Source of the DNA: Variovorax paradoxus
Lineage (GTDB): Bacteria; Pseudomonadota; Gammaproteobacteria; Burkholderiales; Burkholderiaceae_C
Direction of reading: 5' to 3'
Assembly (NCBI RefSeq): GCF_009755665.1
Contig: NZ_CP046622.1
Location: 1,178,001 to 1,242,000, forward strand
DNA: 64,000 nt
Translations under genes and position numbers: made by a program
In this document: positions 27,349 through 37,266 of the stretch, one piece after another
Layout: each line of letters begins with the position of its first letter
Numbering within the stretch: the first letter of the stretch is position 1
The notes under the pieces: model-generated
The model's database searches: none
What the model saw: the letters and a program-made list of their open reading frames with translations, nothing else
Told to the model about the DNA's origin: nothing

Positions 27349-27426
27349 AATTCATGAAACCTGTACGAAAGCTACGCTCAACCCCGGCCGGGAGGCCTAT
27401 TTTTGTTTTCAAGGCGGGGTTTTCAC

Positions 27427-28440
27427 ATGAAGAAGCTTTTTACTGCAGCGGCCTTGCTGGGCTTGTCGGCCGCCGCATCGGCCCAGGGCACGGTCAACGT
27501 GATCTGCTCGGTCCAGGCTGAATGGTGCAACGTGATTGCCACCGTGTATGCACGCACCACCGGTACCCGCATCAACATGTCGCTCAAGGGCTCGGGCGAG
27601 GCCCTGGCCCAGCTCATCGCCGAAAAGGACAACCCCAAGACCGACGTGTGGTTCGGCGGCACCGGTGACCCGCACCTGCAGGCGGCCGAGCAGGGCCTCA
27701 CGCTCGAATACAAGTCGCCCACGCTGGCGCAGTTGCACCCGTGGGCCCAGCAGCAGGCCAAACAGTCGGGCTACAAGACGGTCGGCATCTATTCGGGTCC
27801 GCTGGGCTTCGGCTACAACCCCGAGCTGCTCGCCAAGAAGAAGCTCCCCGTGCCCAAGACCTGGGCCGACCTGCTCAAGCCCGAATACAAGGGCGACATC
27901 CAGGTGGCGAATCCTGCCTCCAGCGGCACGGCCTACACGATGATCGCCACGCTGGTGCAACTCATGGGCGAAGACAAGGCGTTCGAATACCTCAAGGCGC
28001 TGCACAAGAACGTGGGCCAATACACCCGTTCGGGCACCGGCCCCATCAAGGCGGTGGCGCGCGGCGAAACGGCGGTGTCCATCAGCTTCGTGCATGACGG
28101 CCCGGGCGAGAAGATGCAGGGCTTTCCGGTCGAGACCATCACGCCCAGCGACGGCACGGGCGCCGAGATCGGCTCCATGAGCATCATCAAGGGCGCGCGC
28201 AACCTCGAGGCCGCGAAGAAGTTCTACGAATGGGCGCTGACGCCCGGCGCGCAGGAGCTTGGCGCCGCCAACAAGCAGTTCCAGTTGCCGAGCAACAGCG
28301 CCGCCAAGCTCGATCCTCGCATTCCGGACTTCAAGAAGATCAAGTTCATCAACTACGACTACGCCAAGTACGGCGCCAGCGCCGAGCGCCGGCGCCTGAT
28401 TGCGCGCTGGGAAAAAGACGTCAACTCGCTGCCGCGCTGA
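27427..28440 (+). CDS. ABC transporter substrate-binding protein, iron(III)/AfuA type
   Basis: The 337-residue protein has a signal peptide (MKKLFTAAALLGLSAAASAQ) and the extracellular solute-binding family 1/13 fold used for ferric iron, phosphosugars or phosphonates (TDVWFGGTGDPHLQAAEQGL, YSGPLGFGYNPELL). Its partners, a fused permease and one ATPase, fit an AfuABC/FbpABC importer. AfuA-type proteins may bind sugar phosphates rather than iron; the HAD phosphatase in the same run of genes makes that worth considering. The start at 27427 is preceded by aaggcggggt. Confidence 0.88.
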   Translation: MKKLFTAAALLGLSAAASAQGTVNVICSVQAEWCNVIATVYARTTGTRINMSLKGSGEALAQLIAEKDNPKTDVWFGGTGDPHLQAAEQGLTLEYKSPTLAQLHPWAQQQAKQSGYKTVGIYSGPLGFGYNPELLAKKKLPVPKTWADLLKPEYKGDIQVANPASSGTAYTMIATLVQLMGEDKAFEYLKALHKNVGQYTRSGTGPIKAVARGETAVSISFVHDGPGEKMQGFPVETITPSDGTGAEIGSMSIIKGARNLEAAKKFYEWALTPGAQELGAANKQFQLPSNSAAKLDPRIPDFKKIKFINYDYAKYGASAERRRLIARWEKDVNSLPR

Positions 28441-30702
28441 GTGGGCACTGTCGCCGCCGGCGCCGCGCCCGCCAATCCGGCCGCCGCTGCTTCGGCCCGG
28501 CGTTCGCAGCGCTGGATCTGGGCCTGGGTGGCCTTGGGCTTTGCGGCCTACCTTGTGCTGCCTTGGTATGCGATCCAGGACGCGACCTGGTACGAGGCCG
28601 TTCCGCAGGTGTTCGGCCAGGCCGAAGGCGCCAACGGACTGATGCAGGCGGCCACTCAAGGCCGCAACTGGCTCTTCATCGGGCTCGCGGGCCTGGCGAT
28701 GTGCGCCATCGGCGCGTGGCTGCCGCCCGGCCGCTCGCAGGGGCGCTGGCTTCTGGCTGGTGGCGCCTTGGGTGCCATCGGCCTTGCGGTCGCGGGCTTC
28801 ACCATTGGCGCGCGCGGCTGGAGCGTTGCGACGCTCAACGCGCAGTTCGGCGAGCTGGCGGTCAACCAGTTCGGCATCGGCGCGGGCGGATTCGTGGCGC
28901 TCACCGCGCTCACGCTGCTGGCCGCTTTCGGCATCGCGCGGCTGGGGCTTTTCAAGGGCGACCTGTTCGTGGCGGCGGCAGTCATAGGCTGCGGCGTGCT
29001 GATGGCGCTGTTCATTGCCTATCCGGTCAGCAAGGCGCTGGCCGGTGCATTCTTCAATGAAGAGGGGCAGTGGTCGATCACTGCGTTCATCGCGCGCGTG
29101 TTCACCGAGCGCATCTGGGGCCTGGGCTGCATTGCGGGCGGTGTGCGCTGCGGCGTCGCCTGGAACACGCTGGTGCTGGCCTTGCTCGCCGCCGCCGGCA
29201 CCACGTTTCTCGGCACGCTGATGGCGTTGATGGCCGAGCGCGGCAGCAAGCGCGGGCAGGGCGCACTGCGCGTGCTGGCGCTGCTGCCGATCATCACGCC
29301 GCCTTTCGTGGTCGGGCTGGGGCTCATCCTGCTGTTCGGGCGCGCGGGCATCGTCAACCAGCTGCTCGAAAACCTGTTCGGCATTGAGCCGACGCGCTGG
29401 TTCTACGGCATGCCGGGCGTGCTGGTGGCGCAGCTCTTCGCCTTCACGCCCATCGCCTTCATGATCATGCGGGGTGTGGTGCAGGGCATTGCGCCCAGTC
29501 TGGAAGAGGCCGCGCAGATGCTGCGTGCCGACCGGCGGCGCACCTTCTTCACGATTACGCTGCCGCTGTTGAAGCCCGGGCTGGCCAACGCTTTCCTGGT
29601 CGGGTTCATCGAGAGCATTGCAGACTTCGGCAACCCGGTCGTCGTGGGCGGCCAGTTCTCGGTGCTGTCGACCGATATCTTCTTTGCCATTGTCGGCGCG
29701 CAGTACGACCAGGGCCGCGCGGCATCGCTCGCCTGGGTGCTCACGCTCTTCGCCCTCGGCGTGTTCGCGCTGCAGCGCGGCCTGCTCGGCAAGCAGAACT
29801 ACACCACCGTGAGCGGCAAAGGCGATGCAGGCATTGCCATGGCGCTTCCCGACGGCGTGCGCCGCACCATCTACTGCATCGCACTGCCGTGGATTGCGTT
29901 CACCGCCGTGGTCTACCTGTTCGCCTTTGCGGGCGGCTTTGTGCAGACATGGGGCCGCGACTACACCTTCACGCTGAATCACTTCAGGAGTGCGTTCGCG
30001 CTTGAGTGGGGGCAGTTCGGACTGGTGTGGGCGGGTACGGCGTGGAATTCGCTGATCACCACGCTCAAGCTCGCGGGCATCTCGGCGCCGATCACCGCGG
30101 CGCTGGGCTTGCTGATTGCCTGGCTGCTGGCTCGCAACGAGTTCAAGGGCCAGGGCGTGTTCGAGTTCGGCGCGCTGCTGGCATTTGCCATTCCGGGCAC
30201 GGTGCTCGGTGTGAGCTACATCCTGGCCTTCAACGTGCCGCCGTTCGAGCTCACGGGCACGGGGCTCATCATCGTGCTGTGCTTCATGTTCCGCAACTTG
30301 CCGGTGGGCGTGCGGGCCGGCACGGCAGCCTTCAAGCAGCTGGACCGCTCGCTCGACGAAGCCTCGCTGATGCTGCGCGCCTCCACTTCGCAGACGCTCT
30401 TCAAGGTGGTGCTGCCGCTGTTGAAACCCGCGCTGGTGGCCGCGCTGGTCTACAGCTTCGTGCGCGCCATGACCACCGTGAGCGCGGTGATCTTCCTGGT
30501 CACGGCGGAGAACGAACTTGCCACCACCTACATCATCGGCCGCGTGGGCAACGGCGACTACGGCATTGCGCTGGCCTACTGCACGGTGCTCATGGTGCTG
30601 ATGTCGCTGGCCATCGCGCTGGTGCAGTGGGTGGTCGGGGAGCGCAAGCTGGGGCGCCGCAAGGCAGGCGCGCCGGTGGTGGCCGCGCCCGTGGTGCATT
30701 GA
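28441..30702 (+). CDS. Fused ABC transporter permease, AfuB/FbpB type
   Basis: The 753-residue protein contains two consecutive permease units (residues ~240-430 and ~530-740), each with an EAA-type loop; the second one reads ASTSQTLFKVVLPLLKPAL. The first ~230 residues form an additional hydrophobic region with about six predicted helices not found in short FbpB proteins. The start is GTG 28441, immediately after the TGA of the binding-protein gene, so translation is coupled. The protein is the inner-membrane channel of the importer. Confidence 0.9.
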   Translation: MGTVAAGAAPANPAAAASARRSQRWIWAWVALGFAAYLVLPWYAIQDATWYEAVPQVFGQAEGANGLMQAATQGRNWLFIGLAGLAMCAIGAWLPPGRSQGRWLLAGGALGAIGLAVAGFTIGARGWSVATLNAQFGELAVNQFGIGAGGFVALTALTLLAAFGIARLGLFKGDLFVAAAVIGCGVLMALFIAYPVSKALAGAFFNEEGQWSITAFIARVFTERIWGLGCIAGGVRCGVAWNTLVLALLAAAGTTFLGTLMALMAERGSKRGQGALRVLALLPIITPPFVVGLGLILLFGRAGIVNQLLENLFGIEPTRWFYGMPGVLVAQLFAFTPIAFMIMRGVVQGIAPSLEEAAQMLRADRRRTFFTITLPLLKPGLANAFLVGFIESIADFGNPVVVGGQFSVLSTDIFFAIVGAQYDQGRAASLAWVLTLFALGVFALQRGLLGKQNYTTVSGKGDAGIAMALPDGVRRTIYCIALPWIAFTAVVYLFAFAGGFVQTWGRDYTFTLNHFRSAFALEWGQFGLVWAGTAWNSLITTLKLAGISAPITAALGLLIAWLLARNEFKGQGVFEFGALLAFAIPGTVLGVSYILAFNVPPFELTGTGLIIVLCFMFRNLPVGVRAGTAAFKQLDRSLDEASLMLRASTSQTLFKVVLPLLKPALVAALVYSFVRAMTTVSAVIFLVTAENELATTYIIGRVGNGDYGIALAYCTVLMVLMSLAIALVQWVVGERKLGRRKAGAPVVAAPVVH

Positions 30703-30717
30703 CCGGGAGAAATACAC

Positions 30718-31770
30718 ATGAGCAACGGCATCGAGTTCCGCAACGTCACCAAGCGCTATGGCACCGACAGGAACGGCCCGCTGGCGGTCAAGGGCATCAG
30801 CTTCGAGGTGCCGGTCGGCACGCTCACCACCATCCTCGGCCCTTCGGGCTGCGGCAAGACCACCACGCTGCGCATGATCGCGGGGCTCGAATCGCCGACA
30901 TCGGGCTCGATCCTGATGGGCGGGCGCGACGTCACCACGCTCGGCCCGGCCGAGCGCAACGTGAGCATGATGTTCCAGAGTTACGCGCTCTTCCCGCACA
31001 TGAACGTGATCGAGAACGTGGGCTATGGCTTGCGCATGAGCGGCGTGAAGAAGGACGAGACCACCGTTCGCGCGCGTGATGCGCTCAAGGGCGTGGGCCT
31101 GGTCGGCTTCGACGAGCGGCTGCCCAGCGAACTCTCGGGTGGCCAGCAACAGCGTGTGGCGCTGGCACGCGCCCTGGTGCTGGAGCCTGCGGTACTGCTG
31201 TTCGACGAACCGCTGTCCAATCTCGACGCCCGCCTGCGCCGCGAAATGCGCGAGGAGATTCGCGCGCTGCAGCAGCGCCTGAAGCTCACTGTGGCCTATG
31301 TGACGCACGACCAGAGCGAGGCGCTGGCCGTGAGCGACCAGATCATCGTGATGGACCACGGCGTGATCGCCCAGCGCGGCACGCCCGAGCAGCTCTACGG
31401 CCGGCCCGAAAGCGAGTTTGTGGCGGGCTTCATGGGCGAGGCGATGGTTTTTCCGGCCGTGGCGCAGGCTGATGGCAGCGTCACCTTCGGCCCGCTGCGC
31501 CTGCAGCCGCGCCATGCGGTCGCACCCGGCGCCGTGAAAGTCGCGGTGCGCCCCGAAGCCTGGAACATCGGCGCCGCCGAGGCGGCCCAGGGGTTGCCTG
31601 CCACATTGCGAAAGGCGGCCTACCTGGGCAGCTTCTACGAATACGGCTTCGACACCCCGATCGGACCCGTCTTCGTGGTGTCGACCGATCTTTCGCGCCC
31701 CCTGGCCGCGGGCGCACAGGCCACGCTGTCGCTGGCGGCGCACGGCGTGAGCGTGGTGCCCGGCGCATGA
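30718..31770 (+). CDS. ABC transporter ATP-binding protein, AfuC/FbpC type
   Basis: The 350-residue ATPase has Walker A GPSGCGKTTT, signature LSGGQQQRVALA, Walker B VLLFDEPLSNLD and the switch His in VTHDQSEA, followed by a C-terminal TOBE-like regulatory domain. It starts 15 bp after the permease stop with gggaga as ribosome-binding site. Confidence 0.93.
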   Translation: MSNGIEFRNVTKRYGTDRNGPLAVKGISFEVPVGTLTTILGPSGCGKTTTLRMIAGLESPTSGSILMGGRDVTTLGPAERNVSMMFQSYALFPHMNVIENVGYGLRMSGVKKDETTVRARDALKGVGLVGFDERLPSELSGGQQQRVALARALVLEPAVLLFDEPLSNLDARLRREMREEIRALQQRLKLTVAYVTHDQSEALAVSDQIIVMDHGVIAQRGTPEQLYGRPESEFVAGFMGEAMVFPAVAQADGSVTFGPLRLQPRHAVAPGAVKVAVRPEAWNIGAAEAAQGLPATLRKAAYLGSFYEYGFDTPIGPVFVVSTDLSRPLAAGAQATLSLAAHGVSVVPGA

Positions 31771-31782
31771 AACAATGGCGCC

Positions 31783-32424
31783 ATGAACGTGGTTTTCGAT
31801 CTTGGCGCCGTGCTGCTGGCATGGGAGCCCACCCGGCTGGTGCAGACCCATCTTCCCGAACACGCTCCCACTGAGCTTGCCGCCGCGGCGCTCGGGCGGG
31901 CGCTGTTCCACCATGATGACTGGCTGTGCTTCGACTGCGGCACGCGTTCGCTCGAAGACGCCATTGCGCGCATGGCCCAGCGCCTGTCTCTTCCCGCCGC
32001 ACGGCTCGACGAGATGCTCGGCACGCTGGGCGAGCGCCTGGAGCCAATTGCGGTCACAGTCGAGCTGCTCGAAGGGCTGTTCGCGCGCCGGGATGCCGGC
32101 GAGGCGCTGCGCCTTTACTACCTCTCGAACATGCCTGCGCCCTATGCGCGCGCCATCGAGCGCCGGCACGGCTTCATCCGGCGTTTCGATGGGGGAGTGT
32201 TCTCAGGCGACGTGAAGTTCATCAAGCCGAATCGCGAAATCTACGAGCTGCTGGCGGTGCGCCATGCGCTCGATCCCCAGCAGACGGTGTTCATCGACGA
32301 TTCGGCCGCCAACGTGGAAGCGGCGCGCGCCTTCGGCTGGCACGCTATTCATTGCACCCACCCCGCCGCGCTGGCGGCGCAGCTCGGGCGTTACCTGCCG
32401 TCCGTCTCGACTACCGGGCGGTAA
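31783..32424 (+). CDS. HAD family phosphatase, YihX-like
   Basis: The 213-residue product has HAD motif I VFDLGAVL, motif II YYLSNMP, motif III lysine in KFIKPNREIY and motif IV FIDDSAANV. Motif I has Gly rather than a second Asp, as in the YihX group that dephosphorylates sugar phosphates such as alpha-glucose 1-phosphate. It follows the ABC ATPase by 12 bp, so it is probably in that operon and may process an imported phosphorylated compound; this last step is inference. Its 3' end overlaps the convergent lipocalin gene by 14 bp. Confidence 0.85.
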   Translation: MNVVFDLGAVLLAWEPTRLVQTHLPEHAPTELAAAALGRALFHHDDWLCFDCGTRSLEDAIARMAQRLSLPAARLDEMLGTLGERLEPIAVTVELLEGLFARRDAGEALRLYYLSNMPAPYARAIERRHGFIRRFDGGVFSGDVKFIKPNREIYELLAVRHALDPQQTVFIDDSAANVEAARAFGWHAIHCTHPAALAAQLGRYLPSVSTTGR

Positions 32425-33088
32425 GCACCACCTTGGTCGTGTCGAAGCCCAGGCTGGCAGCGTAGTCCAGCTCGGCCTGCAACGCGTCGTCTTCCAGCCG
32501 GGGGGCGCGCGAAAGAACCCAGAGGTACTCGCGGTCGGGTGTACCCACCAGCGCCACCTGGTAGTCGCGGTCGAGCTTCAGGATCCAGTAGTCGCCCCAC
32601 ACCATCGGCAGCCAGCTCAGCCAGGAAGGCGCAAAGCGCACTTCGAGCCGGCCCGCGCCGGGCTGGCCCGCCACCGGGACCACACGCGCCGTGCCCACCG
32701 CCTCGTCGAAGTTGCCGTCAGGCCGCACGCAGCGGTTGATGACCTGCAGCGTTCCGTCCGGCTGGGGTGTGTACTCGGCGGTCACAGGGCCCGCGCACTG
32801 CTTCTGGAAGCGGTTCGGCAGGCGGGCCTGTTCGTGCCAGACACCGGCATAGCGCTGGACATCGACCGGCGCCACAACCTGCAACGGCGCGCGCATGAGC
32901 GGTGCGCCGTCGGCGGGGCCGGGCAGTTGCGCCCGCGCGGTGCGGCCGGCGCCAAGGGCGAGCCACGTGGCCACGCCGCCCACGACGAAGGCGGTGGCCA
33001 GGGTGCCGATGGCCGAACTGGTGCGGCGGTCGTCGAAAGGAGCGCGGTTCGCTGCTGCGGAAGCTGCGGAGCGATGGCGGAAGGACAT
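32411..33088 (-). CDS. Lipocalin family protein (Blc-like)
   Basis: The 225-residue protein has an N-terminal membrane/signal segment (IGTLATAFVVGGVATWLALGA) and a lipocalin barrel with the characteristic YAGVWHEQARLPNRFQ first motif, YWILKLDRDYQ and the late EYLWVLSR. Bacterial lipocalins bind fatty acids or lysophospholipids in the envelope. No lipobox Cys is evident, so it may be membrane-anchored instead of a lipoprotein. The ATG at 33088 is preceded by AGGAG at 8 bp. Confidence 0.87.
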   Translation of the reverse strand: MSFRHRSAASAAANRAPFDDRRTSSAIGTLATAFVVGGVATWLALGAGRTARAQLPGPADGAPLMRAPLQVVAPVDVQRYAGVWHEQARLPNRFQKQCAGPVTAEYTPQPDGTLQVINRCVRPDGNFDEAVGTARVVPVAGQPGAGRLEVRFAPSWLSWLPMVWGDYWILKLDRDYQVALVGTPDREYLWVLSRAPRLEDDALQAELDYAASLGFDTTKVVLTAR

Positions 33089-33329
33089 TGGAGGCACTCC
33101 TGTAGTGGGAAAGCATCAAGGCGGGAAGCCGCAGGCTAGCTCCTGAACGCAAGCGCTACCGTCAGCGGCGGACCACAGCCCATGTAGGGCAGGGCAGCCG
33201 GCGTACAACCCTGTCGGCCGAAGGCCGATACGGCGCGGCGAAAACCCGTGCTACGGTGCGCATGAAAACATCGGCCCCGGCGCAATAGCGTGCAGGACTT
33301 GTCATCACCCGCACAGGATAATCTTCGAC

Positions 33330-34289
33330 ATGAATCAACTCGATGCTCTCCGTCAATGGACCACCGTGGTTGCCGACACCGGCGACTTCAAGCAACTCAG
33401 CATTTCCAAGCCGCAGGACGCGACCACCAATCCGTCGCTCATCCTCAAGGCGGTGCAAAAGCCCGAGTACCGGCCGCTGCTCGACGAAGCCGTCAAGGGC
33501 CATGCGGGCAAGCCGCTGGACGAAGTGATCGACCGGCTGCTGGTGCGCTTCGGCGCCGAGATTCTTTCGATCATTCCGGGCCGAGTGTCGACCGAGGTCG
33601 ACGCCCGCCTCTCGTTCGACACGGCCGCCACCATTGCGCGCGGCGAGCGCATCGTGGCGCTCTACAAGGCCGAAGGCATCGACACCGAGAAGCGCCTGCT
33701 GATCAAGGTGGCCTCCACGTGGGAAGGCATCCAGGCGGCGCGCGCGCTCGAGCAGAAGGGCATTCGCACCAACCTCACGCTGCTGTTCTCGTTTGCCCAG
33801 GCGGTGGCTTGCGCCGAGGCGGGCGTGCAGCTCATTTCGCCTTTTGTGGGCCGCATCTACGACTGGTACAAGAAGTCGGCCGGCGCCAAGTGGGACGAGG
33901 CGGCGAGCGCGGGAGCCAACGATCCGGGCGTCAAGTCGGTGCGCGAGATCTACAACTACTACAAGCAGCACGGCATCAAGACGGAGGTGATGGGTGCGAG
34001 CTTCCGCAATGTGGGGCAGATCCAGGCACTGGCCGGCTGCGACCTGCTGACCATCAGCCCCGAACTGCTGGCCGAACTGGCCGCCAGCAACGAGCCGCTC
34101 GAACACGCGCTCGACGCCAAGAAGACCGCCGCAACGGCCAGCGTGGAGAAGCTGAGCTACGACGAGCCGAGCTTCCGCTTCGCTTTGAACGAAGACGCCA
34201 TGGCCACCGAGAAGCTCGCCGAGGGCATCCGCGCCTTTGCGGCCGACGCCGTGAAGCTGGAAAAGCTCATGCAGGAAAGCGGCAAGTAA
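33330..34289 (+). CDS. tal: Transaldolase
   Basis: Transaldolase exchanges dihydroxyacetone units between sedoheptulose 7-phosphate and glyceraldehyde 3-phosphate in the non-oxidative pentose phosphate pathway. The 319-residue protein matches TalB in length and has [12 protein letters not shown] near the start, the Schiff-base Lys in [12 protein letters not shown] and [11 protein letters not shown]. It is followed by pgi after 2 bp, forming a sugar-phosphate operon. Confidence 0.95.
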   Translation: MNQLDALRQWTTVVADTGDFKQLSISKPQDATTNPSLILKAVQKPEYRPLLDEAVKGHAGKPLDEVIDRLLVRFGAEILSIIPGRVSTEVDARLSFDTAATIARGERIVALYKAEGIDTEKRLLIKVASTWEGIQAARALEQKGIRTNLTLLFSFAQAVACAEAGVQLISPFVGRIYDWYKKSAGAKWDEAASAGANDPGVKSVREIYNYYKQHGIKTEVMGASFRNVGQIQALAGCDLLTISPELLAELAASNEPLEHALDAKKTAATASVEKLSYDEPSFRFALNEDAMATEKLAEGIRAFAADAVKLEKLMQESGK

Positions 34290-34291
34290 AC

Positions 34292-35848
34292 ATGGCCATG
34301 ACCCTTCGCTGCGACCGCGCGCCCGCTTGGGCGCAACTGCAAAGCTACTTCGAAACTGCGGGCCGCCAGTTCGACGTGCGCCACGCCTTCGTCGACGACG
34401 CGGGGCGCTTCGAGCGCTTCAGCCAGGAGGCGCCTTACGTCTTTGCCGACCTGTCGAAGAACCTGATCGACGCGCGCACCGAGGAAATGCTGCTCACGCT
34501 GGCCCGCGAATGCGGCCTGGAGGCGCATCGCGATGCAATGTTTGCCGGCGAGCACATCAACAACACCGAAGAGCGTGCGGTGCTGCACACGCTGCTGCGC
34601 GCGCCGGCCAATGCCGCGGTCGGCAAGACCGCGGCCGAGCTGCGCGAAGTGCACGCCACGCTCGACGCGATGCTGGCCTATGCCGAGAAGGTGCGCGGCG
34701 ACCACACGATCACCGACGTGGTCAACATCGGCATTGGCGGCTCCGACCTCGGCCCGCAAATGGCGGTGCTGGCCCTGGCCGAATTCACCGCGCCGGGCAA
34801 GCGCTTTCATTTCGTTTCGAACGTCGACGGCCGCGAGCTCGACGGCGTGCTGCGCGACCTGGCACCCGAACACACGCTGTTCCTGATTGCATCCAAGACC
34901 TTCACCACCACCGAGACGATGACCAACGCGCTCTCGGCCAAGCGCTGGTACGAGCAGTCGGGCGGTACGGACATTGCCGGCCACTTTGCCGCACTCACCA
35001 CCAACGTGGAAGCCGCGAAGCAATTCGGCATCGACACGACCTTCGGCTTCTGGGACTGGGTGGGCGGCCGCTATTCACTCTGGTCGGCCATCGGCCTGCC
35101 GATTGCGCTGGCAATCGGGGCCGACGGTTTCCGCCGGTTGCTGGCGGGCGCGCATGCGATGGACCAGCACTTCCGCACCGCGCCGCTCGAACAAAATTTG
35201 CCGGTGCGCCTCGGCCTGCTCGACATCTGGTACCGCAACTTCCACAAGTTCACGAGCCGCGGCATCGCGCCGTATCACAGCGCCTTGAAGCGCCTGCCGG
35301 CCTACTTGCAGCAGCTCGAGATGGAAAGCAACGGCAAGCAGGTGGACGCAAGCGGCAAGCCGCTGCCGAATGGCTTGGGCACGTCGCCCGTGCTCTGGGG
35401 CGAGCCCGGCACCAACGGCCAGCATGCCTACTTCCAGATGCTGCATCAAGGCACGGACGTGATTCCGCTCGAATTCGTGGCGGTGCGCGACGCAGCGCAC
35501 ACGCTCGAAGGCCACCACGCCAAGCTGCTGGCCAATGCGCTCGCACAGGCACAGGCATTGATGGTCGGCAAGCTCGATGCCGGCGGCCACAAGAACTTTC
35601 CGGGCAACCGGCCGAGTACTTTCTTCGTGTTCGAGAAACTCACGCCCGAGTCACTCGGCGCCTTTCTCGCAATGTACGAGCACCGCGTGTTCACCAGCGG
35701 TGCGCTGTGGGGCATCAACAGCTTTGATCAGTGGGGCGTGGAACTCGGCAAGGTGCTCGCGAAGGACATCGAGCCGCGTCTTGCTTCGGGCGACATCATG
35801 GGGCTCGATGCTTCTACGGCCGGGTTGCTGAAGCGTCTGGGTTCCTGA
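34292..35848 (+). CDS. pgi: Glucose-6-phosphate isomerase
   Basis: The enzyme interconverts glucose 6-phosphate and fructose 6-phosphate. The 518-residue protein has the family signatures IGIGGSDLGPQMA, SKTFTTTETM, FGFWDWVGGRYS and GINSFDQWGVELGK. The ATG at 34292 lies 2 bp after the tal stop. Downstream is a 310-bp non-coding stretch occupied by a large inverted repeat. Confidence 0.95.
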   Translation: MAMTLRCDRAPAWAQLQSYFETAGRQFDVRHAFVDDAGRFERFSQEAPYVFADLSKNLIDARTEEMLLTLARECGLEAHRDAMFAGEHINNTEERAVLHTLLRAPANAAVGKTAAELREVHATLDAMLAYAEKVRGDHTITDVVNIGIGGSDLGPQMAVLALAEFTAPGKRFHFVSNVDGRELDGVLRDLAPEHTLFLIASKTFTTTETMTNALSAKRWYEQSGGTDIAGHFAALTTNVEAAKQFGIDTTFGFWDWVGGRYSLWSAIGLPIALAIGADGFRRLLAGAHAMDQHFRTAPLEQNLPVRLGLLDIWYRNFHKFTSRGIAPYHSALKRLPAYLQQLEMESNGKQVDASGKPLPNGLGTSPVLWGEPGTNGQHAYFQMLHQGTDVIPLEFVAVRDAAHTLEGHHAKLLANALAQAQALMVGKLDAGGHKNFPGNRPSTFFVFEKLTPESLGAFLAMYEHRVFTSGALWGINSFDQWGVELGKVLAKDIEPRLASGDIMGLDASTAGLLKRLGS

Positions 35849-35878
35849 GCTGCTTCGGTTTCCAGGGCCGCAGGGGAT

Positions 35879-36133
35879 ATTCAGGGCGCACCCGCCGACG
35901 GGGTACCTTTCTCCGGGAATGTCCCCCGGCCTGCGGCCTCCTCCTTTATTTCGCTGCGCAAGGCACCCCATCGACGGGAGCGTCATACGCGCGAGTCGTT
36001 GATCAGCGTTGCATCAGCAGCGTGTCCAAGTGCACAGGGCATCGGGTGCTCCGCGCAGCGAAATAAAGGAGGAGCCGAAGGCGGGGGACATTCGCGGAGG
36101 GGAGTACCCGGTGGCCTGTGCACAAGCCCTGAA
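35879..36133. repeat. Imperfect inverted repeat between pgi and pdxA
   Basis: Arms at about 35879-35967 and 36045-36133 are reverse complements. The core is nearly identical (ctcctttatttcgctgcgc in the left arm, gcgcagcgaaataaaggag in the right), flanked by the shared gaatgtccccc and ggtac blocks. A part of the right arm (gacattcgcggaggggag followed by cccggtggcct) recurs at about 45907-45936. This is a dispersed repeat of REP/REPIN character and fills almost the whole 310-bp gap between the convergent pgi and pdxA genes; no gene is seen in it. Confidence 0.75.
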
Positions 36134-36158
36134 CGGCGGCGCATCCACACCGCACCTC

Positions 36159-37220
36159 TCAAACCGTAGCCGCCTCAGCAGACGCCCGCACGGGCGCACC
36201 ACTGGCCATTCGCACGCACAAGTCGAAGGCCTGCTGCAGCCCTTCAATCTGCGCGACGCCCTTGCCCGCAATGTCGAAAGCGCTGCCGCTTGCCGAGGTG
36301 GCCACCGGCACCGGCAGGCCGCCGTGCAGCGTTACACCCTGCTCGAAGCCCATGAGCTTCATCGCGATCTGGCCCTGGTCGTGATACATCGACACCACCG
36401 CATCCACATCGCCCCGGCGTGCACCGATGAACACCGTGTCGGGCGAGAACGGACCGCGGGCGTCGAAGCCCTCTGCGCGCAGCTGTTCGATGGCCGGCGC
36501 GATGATCTCGATTTCTTCCATGCCGATGGAGCCGCCGTCCCCCGCATGCGGATTGAGCCCCGTCACCGCAATACGCGGTTGTGCCACACCCGCGCGGCGC
36601 AGCGCCGATGCAATGATCTTCACCGCGTCGCTCACGCCTTCCATCGTGATGTGGGCCGCCACGTCCTTCAGCGGAATGTGCGAGGTCACGCGCGAGGTCC
36701 ATAGCGAACCCGTGAGGTTGAACTCGCAGACGAAGCCCTTCACGGCAAAGCGCTCCTGCATGTAGCGCAGCTCGTCTTCATGCACCAGGCCGCCCAGGCG
36801 AAGCGAGTGCTTGTTGAGCGGCGCAAAGAGAATGCCGTCGGCTTGGCCGCGCCGCACCGCCGCGGTGGCGAGTTCCAGTGCTTCGAAAGATGCGCGGCCC
36901 GAGGCCTCGTTCGATTCGCCGAGCACCGGCTCCCGCCCCTCCATCCAGTCGCGCAGCAGCAGTGTGGGGCGGCCGTCCTCGAAGCGCAGGTCGTCCAACC
37001 GGTCGACCTGCAGCGGGTCGAGCTTCACGCCCGCCACGCGCTCGCCCGCGGCCAGCACCACCGGGTCGGCAATCAGCAGCACGCGCGCGGCGTCCAAGTT
37101 GCGCTGGCGCGCGAGCAGCTTCACGGCCATCTCGGGGCCGATGCCGCTCGGGTCGCCGAGCAGCACGGCGATGCGGGGCTTGGCGGAGATCACGCTCGGG
37201 GTCTTCGATGGGGTGGGCAT
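36159..37220 (-). CDS. PdxA family 4-hydroxythreonine-4-phosphate dehydrogenase
   Basis: The 353-residue protein has the PdxA family features: LLGDPSGIGPEMA at the N-terminus, metal-binding His in TSHIPLKDVA and MYHDQGQIAMKLMG, and a Gly-rich end. PdxA oxidises 4-phosphohydroxy-L-threonine in pyridoxal phosphate synthesis, but paralogues (PdxA2) act in four-carbon sugar acid catabolism. Because it is paired with a Bug solute receptor rather than ksgA or surA, the catabolic paralogue is the more likely reading. Confidence 0.85.
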   Translation of the reverse strand: MPTPSKTPSVISAKPRIAVLLGDPSGIGPEMAVKLLARQRNLDAARVLLIADPVVLAAGERVAGVKLDPLQVDRLDDLRFEDGRPTLLLRDWMEGREPVLGESNEASGRASFEALELATAAVRRGQADGILFAPLNKHSLRLGGLVHEDELRYMQERFAVKGFVCEFNLTGSLWTSRVTSHIPLKDVAAHITMEGVSDAVKIIASALRRAGVAQPRIAVTGLNPHAGDGGSIGMEEIEIIAPAIEQLRAEGFDARGPFSPDTVFIGARRGDVDAVVSMYHDQGQIAMKLMGFEQGVTLHGGLPVPVATSASGSAFDIAGKGVAQIEGLQQAFDLCVRMASGAPVRASAEAATV

Positions 37221-37266
37221 GGAATCGGGAATGAAGTGGAGGAAGAAAGAAAAGGAAAGGAAAGCC

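Noticed and set aside
27409-32169. Very long open frame on the minus strand across the ABC importer operon
   Set aside because: It is antisense to well-supported transporter genes, has a His/Arg/Gln-rich composition typical of high-GC shadow frames and no domain signal.
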